Positions 17,255 to 25,247 of a DNA stretch of 37,194 nucleotides are shown here, piece by piece. How positions within the stretch are numbered: position 1 is the first letter of the stretch; every line of letters starts with the position of its first letter. The notes beneath the pieces are model-generated. The model did not search any database. It worked only from the letters and a program-made list of their open reading frames with translations, and had not been told where the DNA came from. The stretch covers positions 1 to 37,194 of the forward strand of contig JASGMR010000012.1 of NCBI GenBank assembly GCA_030156385.1, written 5' to 3'. Made by a program: the position numbers and the translations under genes. Source of the stretch: Kosmotogales bacterium. Its GTDB lineage: Bacteria > Thermotogota > Thermotogae > Petrotogales > Kosmotogaceae.

Positions 17255-18679
17255 ATGACATTTTTCCATTGGTTTTGGATTTTCAATGCCGCAGTGGTTA
17301 TTTTGCTGGTTGTGAACGATAGAAAAAGGCCTGAAAAAACTCTCGCATGGATTTTTATTCTTCTTTTGCTACCCGTTGTGGGAATCCTCTTTTATTTTTT
17401 CCTGGGAATCGAATGGAAAAAATACAGATTATCTTCGGAAATAAAGGTCAGCAAATATCTGAAGGAACGTTATCATAATAGAGAATCCAGGCTTCCGGAA
17501 GGCAATCAGTTAGTCGATTTTTTGTATAATAGAAATGATTCCGTTCTCTTCAAAAGAAACGATGTGGAGGTTTTTTTTGATGGGGAAGAATTATTTGAGG
17601 ACATAAAAGATGAAATTAAAAAGGCCAGGCATCATATTCATATGGAATATTTTATCTGGCAGAATGATAAACTTGGCAATGAAATAAAAGATTTGTTGAT
17701 TCAGAAAGCCGGGGAAGGAATTGTAATAAGGATAATAATCGATAAAGTCGGGTCCGGGGGCATCGATAAAAAATTTGAGAATGAGATGAAAAATGCCGGA
17801 ATCGAACTGTTATTTTATTCGTATTTTTTGAGACCTTTTCTTAAAATCTTTAATCTTCAGCTCAACAACAGGGACCACAGAAAGTTAATTATAATCGATG
17901 GCAATATTGGGTATATAGGTGGATACAACATAGGCGACGAATATCTGGGAAAGGGAAAGCTCGGATACTGGCGTGATACGCATCTTAAAATAAAAGGTGA
18001 TTATGTTTACAGTTTACAGGCGGTTTTTTCGGATGATTTCTACAGAACTATGAAGGTTGAAAATATCCCGGATGCCTTTGATGGTAAATATGAAAAATAT
18101 TTTCCCGCAGTTTCGGAAAAAATGAACGGTGTTCCTTTACAGACAGCAAAAAGCGGACCGAGATCCATCAGTCCTTCGATAATGCAGGCCGTTGTGAAGC
18201 TCATCGAGTCGGCAGAGGATCATATCTATATAATAACTCCGTATTTTGTCCCGACCGAATCTGTCACGAATGCACTCATTACGGCGGCTTATTCAGGTGT
18301 TGATATCAGGATAATTTTTCCCGGAAAGCCGGATCATCCAGGTGTATACAACGCTTCGCAGACTTATTTAAATGAAGTGATAGGACATGGCATAAAAATA
18401 TATTTTTATACACCCGATGCTTTTATTCATGCAAAATCGCTCACAGTTGACGGAAAGATCGGTACCGTGGGTACCGCAAACATGGATGTTCGGAGTTACA
18501 AGTTGAATTATGAAATCAACACAGTTATTTATGATGAAAAAGTTATCAAAAAAATCGAAGATCAATTCGAAAAAGACCTGTCAAAATCAAAATTGATCAG
18601 CGATGATTATTTTAATAAACTCCCATTTTATGTGAAAATATGGCAATCTATCATGAGAATTTTCTCCGGAATGTATTAA
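17255..18679 (+). CDS. cls: Cardiolipin synthase (phospholipase D family)
   Basis: The enzyme condenses two phosphatidylglycerols into cardiolipin and glycerol at the inner membrane. The 474-residue protein has two N-terminal membrane helices (about 4-21 and 29-50), as in ClsA. It also has two HKD motifs: His208-Lys210-Asp215 in HRKLIIIDG and His392-Lys394-Asp399 in HAKSLTVDG. The start ATG follows GAGGTG. It ends the plus-strand operon. Its stop codon overlaps the stop of the convergent Hsp70-like gene, and no terminator hairpin is visible. Thermotogota membranes contain unusual lipids, so the exact substrate may differ. Confidence 0.93.
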   Translation: MTFFHWFWIFNAAVVILLVVNDRKRPEKTLAWIFILLLLPVVGILFYFFLGIEWKKYRLSSEIKVSKYLKERYHNRESRLPEGNQLVDFLYNRNDSVLFKRNDVEVFFDGEELFEDIKDEIKKARHHIHMEYFIWQNDKLGNEIKDLLIQKAGEGIVIRIIIDKVGSGGIDKKFENEMKNAGIELLFYSYFLRPFLKIFNLQLNNRDHRKLIIIDGNIGYIGGYNIGDEYLGKGKLGYWRDTHLKIKGDYVYSLQAVFSDDFYRTMKVENIPDAFDGKYEKYFPAVSEKMNGVPLQTAKSGPRSISPSIMQAVVKLIESAEDHIYIITPYFVPTESVTNALITAAYSGVDIRIIFPGKPDHPGVYNASQTYLNEVIGHGIKIYFYTPDAFIHAKSLTVDGKIGTVGTANMDVRSYKLNYEINTVIYDEKVIKKIEDQFEKDLSKSKLISDDYFNKLPFYVKIWQSIMRIFSGMY

Positions 18680-20406
18680 TTTCCTATTCCGTATTTTTTC
18701 AATTCTTTTTCCGCCTCTTCCGCCAGATATCTGTTGCCGGTATTGAGGGACCTTTCTATTTGATCTTTCAGTTTTTGTAATTGTGTTACTTCTTCATCAC
18801 TCAATTCGTTGTTGTTTATATATTTCTGGATATTGTGGATTATTTTCGTGTAATAATTCAGAAGATTGTTTTTCATCCACATATCTTCTATTCTCTCAAT
18901 GGCGATTTTCTTTTCTTCCTCACTCATAGAAATCTCGCTGTCATTGAATTTTATATCCAGTTTCTGGTTGGTCGTGGGAATGTAAGCGGATAGTTTTATC
19001 ATCCCATTGTTGTCGTAAATAAAGTTTATTTTAAAGGGGTGAGGCTCGCCTGTTTTTGAGGTCGGTATAGATTTTATCTTTCCCATTATTCCGGTGTCGA
19101 TCACATTGCTTAAAAGTTGTGAACCACTGTAGTGGGACTGTAAAACCTTTATTTCAACATTTTTCTGATCTGAGGTTATCAGATTGTATGTTTTACTGAC
19201 CGAGTATGGAAGGGAAGTGTTAGGCTCAATGAGTGGATCGTAAAAAGCCATTATCTGTCTCCCCATTGATTCCAAAACCGGAACTCCCAACCCATAAGGG
19301 GAAACATCTTTTATATTTATGGCCTCATTTTTATTTATCAGTCCCTTTATATATGCTGCCTGTAGAGATGCACCTATGGAAACCGCCAGATCGGGGTCAA
19401 CATCAAAACTCACTTTGTTGTGAAAAACGCTGTCCAGCATTTCTCTGACATACGGAATATAGGAAGTACCACCAATTGCGAGCACTTTGTTTATTTTTTC
19501 AACTCTTATCGCTTTGGTTGCGAGTGCTTCAACAACGACATCTTTCGCCTCAAGAACGAGGGGTTTGATTATCTTCTGGAATTCTTCACGGGTTATTATC
19601 GTGTCCAGATCTATATCTTCTCCCGCTTTATTGATTGCGTATGAAGGTACATAAATTTCTATTTCTTCCTGAGAGGAAAGGATTTCCTTGCCTCTTTTTA
19701 CCTCCTGCTTTAATGCTGCGGATGCTATGACGGTACATTCGCCATTCAGCCTTATGAATTCATCGTGCAATTTCTGTGCGAACAGATCGTCAATATCCTT
19801 ACCACCAAGATTCGGATTTCCGAAACTCGCTATGACGTTCATCTGATTGTCAATCATTTCGAGAATAGAAACATCCAGAGTACCACCACCCCAGTCGAAA
19901 ATCAGCAGATCTTCGGTAGTATTGAACTTTTTTATTCCATAAGCCAGGGCAGCGGCGGTTGGCTCGTTTATGAGCCTCAGCACTTTTATTCCGGCCAATT
20001 CTGCGGCAAGGAGAGTCGCTTTCCTTGCAGGTTCCGGAAAATTTGCCGGAACGGTGATGACCGCCTCATCTATCTTTGTACTGTATACCGATTCAACCAG
20101 TTCCTTGATTTTTTTCAGGATGATGGCACTTATTTCCTCCGGTTTGAAATCTCTGTCCCCCAATTTTATCGTTTCTTTTTTCCCCATGGATCTTTTAACT
20201 TCCTGACAGAATCTCTTTTTTGAACCAACGTATCTCAGGGCCTGATCGCCGACCACTATTCTGTTCTTTTTATCTATAGCCACCACCGAAGGTATTATGG
20301 GACTTCTGGCTATAGGGTCTCTGAGAGTGTTGGTTTCATTGTTTATGTATACGGTTACTTCCGATGTGGAAGTTCCCAGGTCAATTCCAACTGCTATGTT
20401 ATTCAT
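18676..20406 (-). CDS. Divergent Hsp70 (DnaK-like) chaperone
   Basis: The 576-residue protein has a full Hsp70 ATPase domain. Phosphate-1 is GIDLGTSTSEVTVY (7-20), phosphate-2 is IFDWGGGTLDVS (169-180), LINEPTAAALAYG spans 145-157 and the adenosine loop is AIGGTSYIP (310-318). A DnaK-like beta substrate domain follows (DVSPYGLGV, 367-375), then a short helical lid. There are clear departures from DnaK. The conserved DTHLGG segment with the catalytic-site threonine reads NPNLGG (197-202). The hydrophobic VLLL interdomain linker reads INIK. The lid is short and lacks the usual disordered tail. It starts 17 bases after a membrane-anchored GrpE-like gene behind GGAGGACC. It is probably a paralogue, with the housekeeping dnaK elsewhere. 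Confidence 0.88.
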   Translation of the reverse strand: MNNIAVGIDLGTSTSEVTVYINNETNTLRDPIARSPIIPSVVAIDKKNRIVVGDQALRYVGSKKRFCQEVKRSMGKKETIKLGDRDFKPEEISAIILKKIKELVESVYSTKIDEAVITVPANFPEPARKATLLAAELAGIKVLRLINEPTAAALAYGIKKFNTTEDLLIFDWGGGTLDVSILEMIDNQMNVIASFGNPNLGGKDIDDLFAQKLHDEFIRLNGECTVIASAALKQEVKRGKEILSSQEEIEIYVPSYAINKAGEDIDLDTIITREEFQKIIKPLVLEAKDVVVEALATKAIRVEKINKVLAIGGTSYIPYVREMLDSVFHNKVSFDVDPDLAVSIGASLQAAYIKGLINKNEAINIKDVSPYGLGVPVLESMGRQIMAFYDPLIEPNTSLPYSVSKTYNLITSDQKNVEIKVLQSHYSGSQLLSNVIDTGIMGKIKSIPTSKTGEPHPFKINFIYDNNGMIKLSAYIPTTNQKLDIKFNDSEISMSEEEKKIAIERIEDMWMKNNLLNYYTKIIHNIQKYINNNELSDEEVTQLQKLKDQIERSLNTGNRYLAEEAEKELKKYGIGN

Positions 20407-20423
20407 TTTTGGTCCTCCTGTTT

Positions 20424-21164
20424 CTAATCTTTTTTTGACACAACAACTGATGCCGGTTTTAAGACGTCGTCCATGAATCTGTATCCAGGTGTTATAACTT
20501 CAACAACCACACCTTCCGTTTCTCCTTTGACTTCATCAGCCACACTACTGGTTACAGGATCAAAAATATCCCCAATTTCGGGTAATAATATGTAAAAACC
20601 TGCCCCCGATAACCTTCTTGAGAGAATTTTCATTATTTTAATATATATCGATTTTTTTTCAGATGTCGTATTAACAGAAATCCTGTAAACATCATCAAAA
20701 GCATGTTGTATCTCATCTATTAGATCTTCCATTATTTTATTGTTTCGTATGTTTTCTTCATTACTCTTTTTTAACATTTCATCGTTCAGAAAATTACCTT
20801 TGTTAAAAATTTTCGCGAGCATTTTTCTGTTACTATCAAGAATTTTAGCCAGATCATCGGCAAAAACATCAATTCTATCGAAAGAATTATTTTTTAACAT
20901 GACGGGAATGGAATCAAATTTCTCACTCAATTTAACAAGTTCATTTGCCACTTCATTTTTCCTTGAAAGAGAGAGAACATTGAATATGTATAAAAAAATT
21001 CCAAAAGCAAAAATTATTGCTCCCGAAGAGATAACGAGTAGTTCTTTATCAAAACTGAATTTTTCAGAAAAAATAATCATGAATAAAGAAATTATTATTA
21101 TCGCCAGTCCCAGATATATCAATAATTCAGATAAAATTTTACTTCTTTTTTCACCCTTTGACAT
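20424..21164 (-). CDS. Membrane-anchored GrpE-like nucleotide exchange factor
   Basis: The start is ATG 21164 behind a GGAGG site; an earlier in-frame start at 21221 has none. That gives 246 residues. Two membrane helices (about 12-32 and 42-64) form an N-terminal hairpin, followed by a long helical or coiled-coil region (65-180). The last 60 residues look like the GrpE beta-wing. IGDIFDPV, then EGVVVEVITPGYRF and VLKPASVVVSKK (about 197-245), align by eye with the GrpE pattern GxxFDP...GxVxxVxxxGY...VLRPAxVxVxK. Both termini should lie in the cytosol. The partner Hsp70 is 17 bases downstream, so this is inferred to be its dedicated, membrane-tethered exchange factor. Ordinary GrpE has no membrane segment. 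Confidence 0.75.
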   Translation of the reverse strand: MSKGEKRSKILSELLIYLGLAIIIISLFMIIFSEKFSFDKELLVISSGAIIFAFGIFLYIFNVLSLSRKNEVANELVKLSEKFDSIPVMLKNNSFDRIDVFADDLAKILDSNRKMLAKIFNKGNFLNDEMLKKSNEENIRNNKIMEDLIDEIQHAFDDVYRISVNTTSEKKSIYIKIMKILSRRLSGAGFYILLPEIGDIFDPVTSSVADEVKGETEGVVVEVITPGYRFMDDVLKPASVVVSKKD

Positions 21165-21255
21165 AATATTCCTCCAAACGATAGATACAAATATTATAAT
21201 ACTCTTAGTTAAAGATATCATAAACGCTTAATTTTTTTAATATTGAGGTTGAAAT

Positions 21256-22935
21256 ATGTTTTTACCTATGACTGAAAAAGAAATGAAAAAAAGAGGATGG
21301 AAAGAACTCGATGTGATTTTAATAACCGGGGATGCCTATGTAGATCATCCGTCCTTCGGAATATCCATTATTGGCCGTGTTCTCGAAAACGCCGGCTTTA
21401 AAGTCGGGATTATATCACAGCCCGACTGGAAAAAAGAGGATGCTTTGCTTGAACTTGGAAAACCGAATCTATTCTTCGGCATTTCCGCAGGAAATGTGGA
21501 TTCCATGGTGTCTAACTACACCGCGTCCGGGAAGAAACGCAAAACGGATGTTTATTCCCCGAAATACGGCACGATCAAAAGACCGGATAGAGCAACTATC
21601 GTGTACAGCAATTATGTCAAATCCGTTTATAAAGATTCGAAAATAATACTCGGTGGAATTGAGGCGAGTTTAAGGCGATTTGCTCATTACGATTGGTGGC
21701 AGAATAAAATCAGAAAGTCTATTCTTCTGGATTCCAAAGCTGATCTTATTTGTTACGGAATGTCGGAAAAATCCATTTTAAAAGTTGCTGAGGAAATTCG
21801 AAGAACGGGAGAAATTCCCAGGAATGTTCCGGGAACACTTTTTTGGGACTCAAAAAAACCTGAAGAGGGAACAGAGCTTCCTTCATATGAGACAATTCTC
21901 AGTGAGAAGGAGAAATACCTGGCTTTTTTTGATGTTTTTTATAAAGGCACCGATCCGTTCGTTAAAAAACGATTGTTTCAAAAACAGGACAACAGATATG
22001 TAGTGCAGAATCCGCCTGAGTTATACAATACTGAAGATCTTGATTCCATTTACTCTATCGGGTTTGAAAAAAAGGTTCATCCCGATTGTCTCAAATACGG
22101 AGAGGTGAAAGCGTTTGAAACGATAAAAAATTCCATCACAACTCACAGGGGATGCTATGGTGAATGCAATTTTTGTTCGATAGGATTACATCAGGGAAGA
22201 TATGTCGTTTCAAGAAGCAAGGAAAATATAATGAATGAAGTCGAAGCGCTGACGAAAAAATCTTACTTCAGAGGAACTGTTTCCGATCTCGGTGGACCGA
22301 CAGCGAACATGTATGGTTATGAATGTTCAAAGAAATTTGATACCGGTGCGTGTAAAGAGAAAAAGTGTCTTTTCCCGGATGTTTGTAAAAATTTGCCTGT
22401 GAACCATTCAAAGTATTTGGATTTACTAGAATCCGTCAATAGAATTAAGGGTGTAAACAATGTTTTTATAGGATCAGGATTGAGATATGATCTAATATTG
22501 AAAGATGCAAATGCGGGAAATGTTCTCAAAAGGATTTTAAAAAAACACATATCCGGAAAAATGAAAATTGCCCCGGAGCATGTGAATCGAACTGTTCTCA
22601 CTCTCATGTCTAAACCGGAGGAGAAGATACTTCTGGATTTTATAAGGTTGTTCAGGATGGTCAGAAACAGAAATCAATTTCTTGCCTGTTATTTTATAGC
22701 TGCCCATCCGGGATCTGATCTGAATGCTATGAATGAACTGCGGGATTTCATCAAAAAGTACCTGGAAATTCCACAGAATCAAATTCAGATATTCACTCCC
22801 TCTCCTTCTACATATTCTACCGCGATGTATTATGTTGAAAGAGATATGAAAGGCAAAGATATTTTTGTTGAAAAATCATTCAAGGGAAGAGAAAAACAAA
22901 AAAATGTGCTTATAAATAAAAAGGAGAATCGTTGA
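21256..22935 (+). CDS. YgiQ family radical SAM protein
   Basis: The 559-residue protein belongs to the UPF0313/YgiQ radical SAM family. An N-terminal B12-binding-like region (about 1-200; DAYVDHPSFG, then GGIEASLRRFAHYDWW) precedes the radical SAM barrel. The barrel's cluster motif is CYGECNFC (Cys300, 304, 307) in THRGCYGECNFCSIG. More cysteines at about 355-378 (ACKEKKCLFPDVCKN) may bind a second metal site. The reaction is not established for the family. The ATG follows GAGGTTG. At 559 residues it is somewhat shorter than E. coli YgiQ at the C-terminus. It stands alone, with a terminator around its stop codon. Confidence 0.88.
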   Translation: MFLPMTEKEMKKRGWKELDVILITGDAYVDHPSFGISIIGRVLENAGFKVGIISQPDWKKEDALLELGKPNLFFGISAGNVDSMVSNYTASGKKRKTDVYSPKYGTIKRPDRATIVYSNYVKSVYKDSKIILGGIEASLRRFAHYDWWQNKIRKSILLDSKADLICYGMSEKSILKVAEEIRRTGEIPRNVPGTLFWDSKKPEEGTELPSYETILSEKEKYLAFFDVFYKGTDPFVKKRLFQKQDNRYVVQNPPELYNTEDLDSIYSIGFEKKVHPDCLKYGEVKAFETIKNSITTHRGCYGECNFCSIGLHQGRYVVSRSKENIMNEVEALTKKSYFRGTVSDLGGPTANMYGYECSKKFDTGACKEKKCLFPDVCKNLPVNHSKYLDLLESVNRIKGVNNVFIGSGLRYDLILKDANAGNVLKRILKKHISGKMKIAPEHVNRTVLTLMSKPEEKILLDFIRLFRMVRNRNQFLACYFIAAHPGSDLNAMNELRDFIKKYLEIPQNQIQIFTPSPSTYSTAMYYVERDMKGKDIFVEKSFKGREKQKNVLINKKENR

Positions 22936-22950
22936 GATTCTCCTCTTTTT
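22921..22950. terminator. Terminator at the ygiQ-like stop codon
   Basis: GGAGAATC (22923-22930) pairs perfectly with GATTCTCC (22936-22943) around GTTGA, followed by TCTTTTTT. The TGA stop codon lies in the loop. With A-runs on its left, it may also act on the opposite TetR gene. Confidence 0.8.
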
Positions 22951-22964
22951 TATAAAAGTTTCTT

Positions 22965-23531
22965 TTAAATTTCCTTTTTTGAAATTAAGCCTCTGAGAAT
23001 TATTTCTTCTACCGTTTTCATTTCTTCAACACTGCTGAAAGGGTTAAAACCATTCAATATCAATTCGGCAGCTCCCTTTGGATCTACATCATCAGCCACA
23101 ACGTCCGCCTCTTTGGCTCTTAAGATCAACTCTGAAATCCTTTTTTTCAAATCGTCGTATCTTTTACTAGCTTTTATCCAGGTGTTCTCATCAATTCTTG
23201 AGAGATTTCCCTTTTCCATAAGAATTATCTTTTTTACTTCATTTCTGCTAGTCAAAAAATCAATGTATGATTTCAGCACTTTCTTTATCTTACCTAAGTA
23301 TTTACTCTCGCCTTCGATATCTCCAAAGAGATGACCTTCAAGTTCATCGATTGAAAATTCCCATACATCGAAAAACAGATCTTCTTTACTCGGAAAGTAA
23401 TAATAAATAAGGGATTTTTTTACACCTGCAATCTGGGCGATTTCAGACATGCTAACTCCATCATGACCCTTTTCTGCAAAAGCCTTACGTGCTGCATTTA
23501 TTATCTTTAGTCTCGAATCATTTTGAGTCAT
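22965..23531 (-). CDS. TetR family transcriptional regulator
   Basis: The 188-residue protein has the TetR helix-turn-helix at residues 10-55: NAARKAFAEKG, then VSMSEIAQIAGVKKSLIYYYF and PSKEDLF. The ligand-binding C-terminal half is divergent, as usual. It is the second gene of an operon, 20 bases after the radical SAM gene. A near-perfect 22-bp palindrome lies at that operon's promoter. The simplest reading is that it represses its own operon and is released by a small molecule made or consumed by the radical SAM enzyme. The ATG follows GGGGTGA. Confidence 0.92.
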   Translation of the reverse strand: MTQNDSRLKIINAARKAFAEKGHDGVSMSEIAQIAGVKKSLIYYYFPSKEDLFFDVWEFSIDELEGHLFGDIEGESKYLGKIKKVLKSYIDFLTSRNEVKKIILMEKGNLSRIDENTWIKASKRYDDLKKRISELILRAKEADVVADDVDPKGAAELILNGFNPFSSVEEMKTVEEIILRGLISKKEI

Positions 23532-23551
23532 AATTCACCCCTTTAATTTTT

Positions 23552-24997
23552 TTATCCCTTTTTATCCAGAGCTAACTTTCCTTCTTTGTCGCCGTATCTT
23601 TTCATTCTTGTATGATAGTCGTAAACGCCTCTCTTTGAAGGGTGACTTTCATTGTATCCCTTTTCATACCAGAGTTCGTCCGCGTATTTCTTCCAGCCTT
23701 CGGCAAGTTGATCGAGTTCAGGTGCTAACTCTGTTACAACTCTTTCACTTCCGTCATGCTGAGGAATCGCGTTGAATTTCTTTACCATGGCCCTCAAAAC
23801 CTTTGGGTTATCGATGATTGGACAGGGTCTGAACAAATTCTCACTGTATGGAACCATTCTTTTATAAGCTGTGAAGAAAGGAGATTTGAGTATTTCCAAT
23901 AATGATTTTTCCCTTATGCTGTCAACGGCAAACTGCTGAAAAACGCATGGTTCAGCGTATCCCTTTGCGTTGATGTGTAAATATTTTGATCCTGCGGCTA
24001 GACAGCCGTGAGTGAGAAAACCGTGATTCCAGAAATCGGCGACGAATGCAAAATCACCGTTCAATCTCTCTTCTTCAGTCTTCCAGAATCTTTCATATCT
24101 CTGTTCCGGAGTAGGAACGAGGTCCATGGACGGGTTCATTCCAACCGGCATGAACTGGAAAACCCACGCATAAGCGAGTTTTTCATCTTTCAGGAATTGC
24201 CAGAACTCGTCTGTTATTATTACATCATGATTCAATTTTGTTGCCGTGACTGAAGTTCCGTAAATGACTCCGGCCTCTCTCATATTTTTCCAGGCTTCAA
24301 GAATCTTCTTGAAAGTTCCTCTTCCTCTTCTCCAGTCTGTTTCTTCGTCAAACCCTTCAACAGAAACTGCAAATGTCGCGTTCCCGAGTTCTGCTAATCT
24401 TTTTGCAACTTCAGGTGTGATAAATGTTCCGTTGGTATAAACCTGGAAGTAACTGTCATTGAATTCTTCAAGGAGTTCGAAGAAATGTGGCCATACAAAG
24501 GGTTCTCCGCCAGTGATGATGAAGAAGTAAATACCGAGATCGTTGGCCTCTCTCATAATTTTCCAGACTTCTTCTTTCGATAACTGGTATTTTCTTCCGT
24601 AAAGACCTGCATAACATCCAACACAATTCAGGTTACAGGCATAGGTCGGACTCAAAACTAGTAATTTTGGAAGGACTACCTCGTGTTCAATCATTTTTTC
24701 CTGTCTTATTTTTTCTCCAAGAGCAAATTCATTAATTACTAAATTATTCATTACTTTTTCTACACTTTTAGGACTTGCATTTTCAAAAACTCTTTTCCAT
24801 GATGTTATCATTGGATGTTTTTCTTTAGCCATTTGAGCGATTTTTTTCAGTCCACTCTTAGCGGGTTCTTTACTCAAAGCAGCGACAGTAGCGAATAGTT
24901 TATACATTGAATCTTCGGATGAATTTCTAACTACGTTTGCAACAAACTTCGCAGCCTGACTCCACATAGCTTTCTTCATGTTACCTATTGCCGACAT
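23552..24997 (-). CDS. Radical SAM protein with SPASM-like C-terminus
   Basis: The 481-residue protein carries a helical N-terminal region of about 110 residues, then the radical SAM domain with CNLNCVGC (Cys121, 125, 128) in PTYACNLNCVGCYAG. The SAM site FIITGGEPFVWP is at about 156-167. The C-terminal part has scattered cysteines: THGCLAAGS (a helix-capping Cys), GYAEPCVFQQ and RPCPIIDN. This arrangement resembles SPASM/Twitch enzymes with extra clusters. Such proteins act in peptide modification, cofactor maturation or lipid chemistry; the substrate here is not evident and no precursor peptide was seen. It starts behind GGAGGTG and leads an operon with a TetR regulator. Confidence 0.85.
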   Translation of the reverse strand: MSAIGNMKKAMWSQAAKFVANVVRNSSEDSMYKLFATVAALSKEPAKSGLKKIAQMAKEKHPMITSWKRVFENASPKSVEKVMNNLVINEFALGEKIRQEKMIEHEVVLPKLLVLSPTYACNLNCVGCYAGLYGRKYQLSKEEVWKIMREANDLGIYFFIITGGEPFVWPHFFELLEEFNDSYFQVYTNGTFITPEVAKRLAELGNATFAVSVEGFDEETDWRRGRGTFKKILEAWKNMREAGVIYGTSVTATKLNHDVIITDEFWQFLKDEKLAYAWVFQFMPVGMNPSMDLVPTPEQRYERFWKTEEERLNGDFAFVADFWNHGFLTHGCLAAGSKYLHINAKGYAEPCVFQQFAVDSIREKSLLEILKSPFFTAYKRMVPYSENLFRPCPIIDNPKVLRAMVKKFNAIPQHDGSERVVTELAPELDQLAEGWKKYADELWYEKGYNESHPSKRGVYDYHTRMKRYGDKEGKLALDKKG

Positions 24998-25011
24998 AAT
25001 ACACCTCCATT

Positions 25012-25061
25012 TTTTACCTACCGGTCAGTAAAATATTACATATTTTATTTTAATTTATGAA
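25012..25061 (-). promoter_or_regulatory. TetR-type operator and promoter of the radical SAM operon
   Basis: Positions 25012-25033 form a 22-bp palindrome, TTTTAC-N10-GTAAAA, centred on A-CCGG-T. Nine of its eleven base pairs are symmetric. Just upstream on the minus strand lie -10 TAATAT (25038-25033) and -35 TTCATA (25061-25056) with a 17-base spacer. The palindrome would cover the start point. Its size and centre suit a TetR-family dimer, most likely the regulator encoded at 22965-23531. Confidence 0.7.
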
Positions 25062-25094
25062 TACTTTTTTGTAAATAAATGGTTAAATGCTCAT

Positions 25095-25128
25095 ATAGAA
25101 AAGAAAACGGGCTGATTTCTCAGCCCTT
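25095..25128 (-). terminator. Terminator of tRNA-Thr
   Basis: On the minus strand GGGCTGA (25126-25120) and TCAGCCC (25115-25109) form a perfect 7-bp stem with a GAAA loop, followed by GTTTTCTTTT. Confidence 0.8.
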
Positions 25129-25129
25129 A

Positions 25130-25206
25130 TGGAGCAGGAGAAGAGATTCGAACTCTCAACCTCCGCCTTACCAAGGCGGCGCTCGACCGCTTGAAGCTAC
25201 TCCTGC
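25130..25206 (-). tRNA. tRNA-Thr (anticodon GGT)
   Basis: The minus strand folds into a cloverleaf. The acceptor GCAGGAG/CTCCTGC ends with T73 and an encoded CCA (25132-25130). The D arm is GCTT/GAGC with a GG-containing loop. The anticodon stem CCGCC/GGCGG has loop TTGGTAA, giving anticodon GGT for ACC and ACT codons. The variable loop AGGTT and the T arm GAGAG-TTCGAAT-CTCTT complete it. It has a strong promoter and a terminator of its own. As an ANN-decoding tRNA it is a client of the t6A pathway that includes TsaE. Confidence 0.96.
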
Positions 25207-25218
25207 TCAGCAAGAAAA

Positions 25219-25247
25219 ATAATATCACGTGTTAATCTTTTTTTCAA
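25219..25247 (-). promoter_or_regulatory. Promoter of tRNA-Thr
   Basis: TTGAAA (25247-25242), 17 bases, then TATTAT (25224-25219) with an upstream TG (extended -10) ends about a dozen bases before the mature tRNA. The -35 overlaps the gcvPB stop codon. Confidence 0.7.

Noticed and set aside
21165-21221. Longer start for the GrpE-like protein
   Set aside because: The 19 extra residues lack a ribosome site, whereas the ATG at 21164 follows GGAGG.
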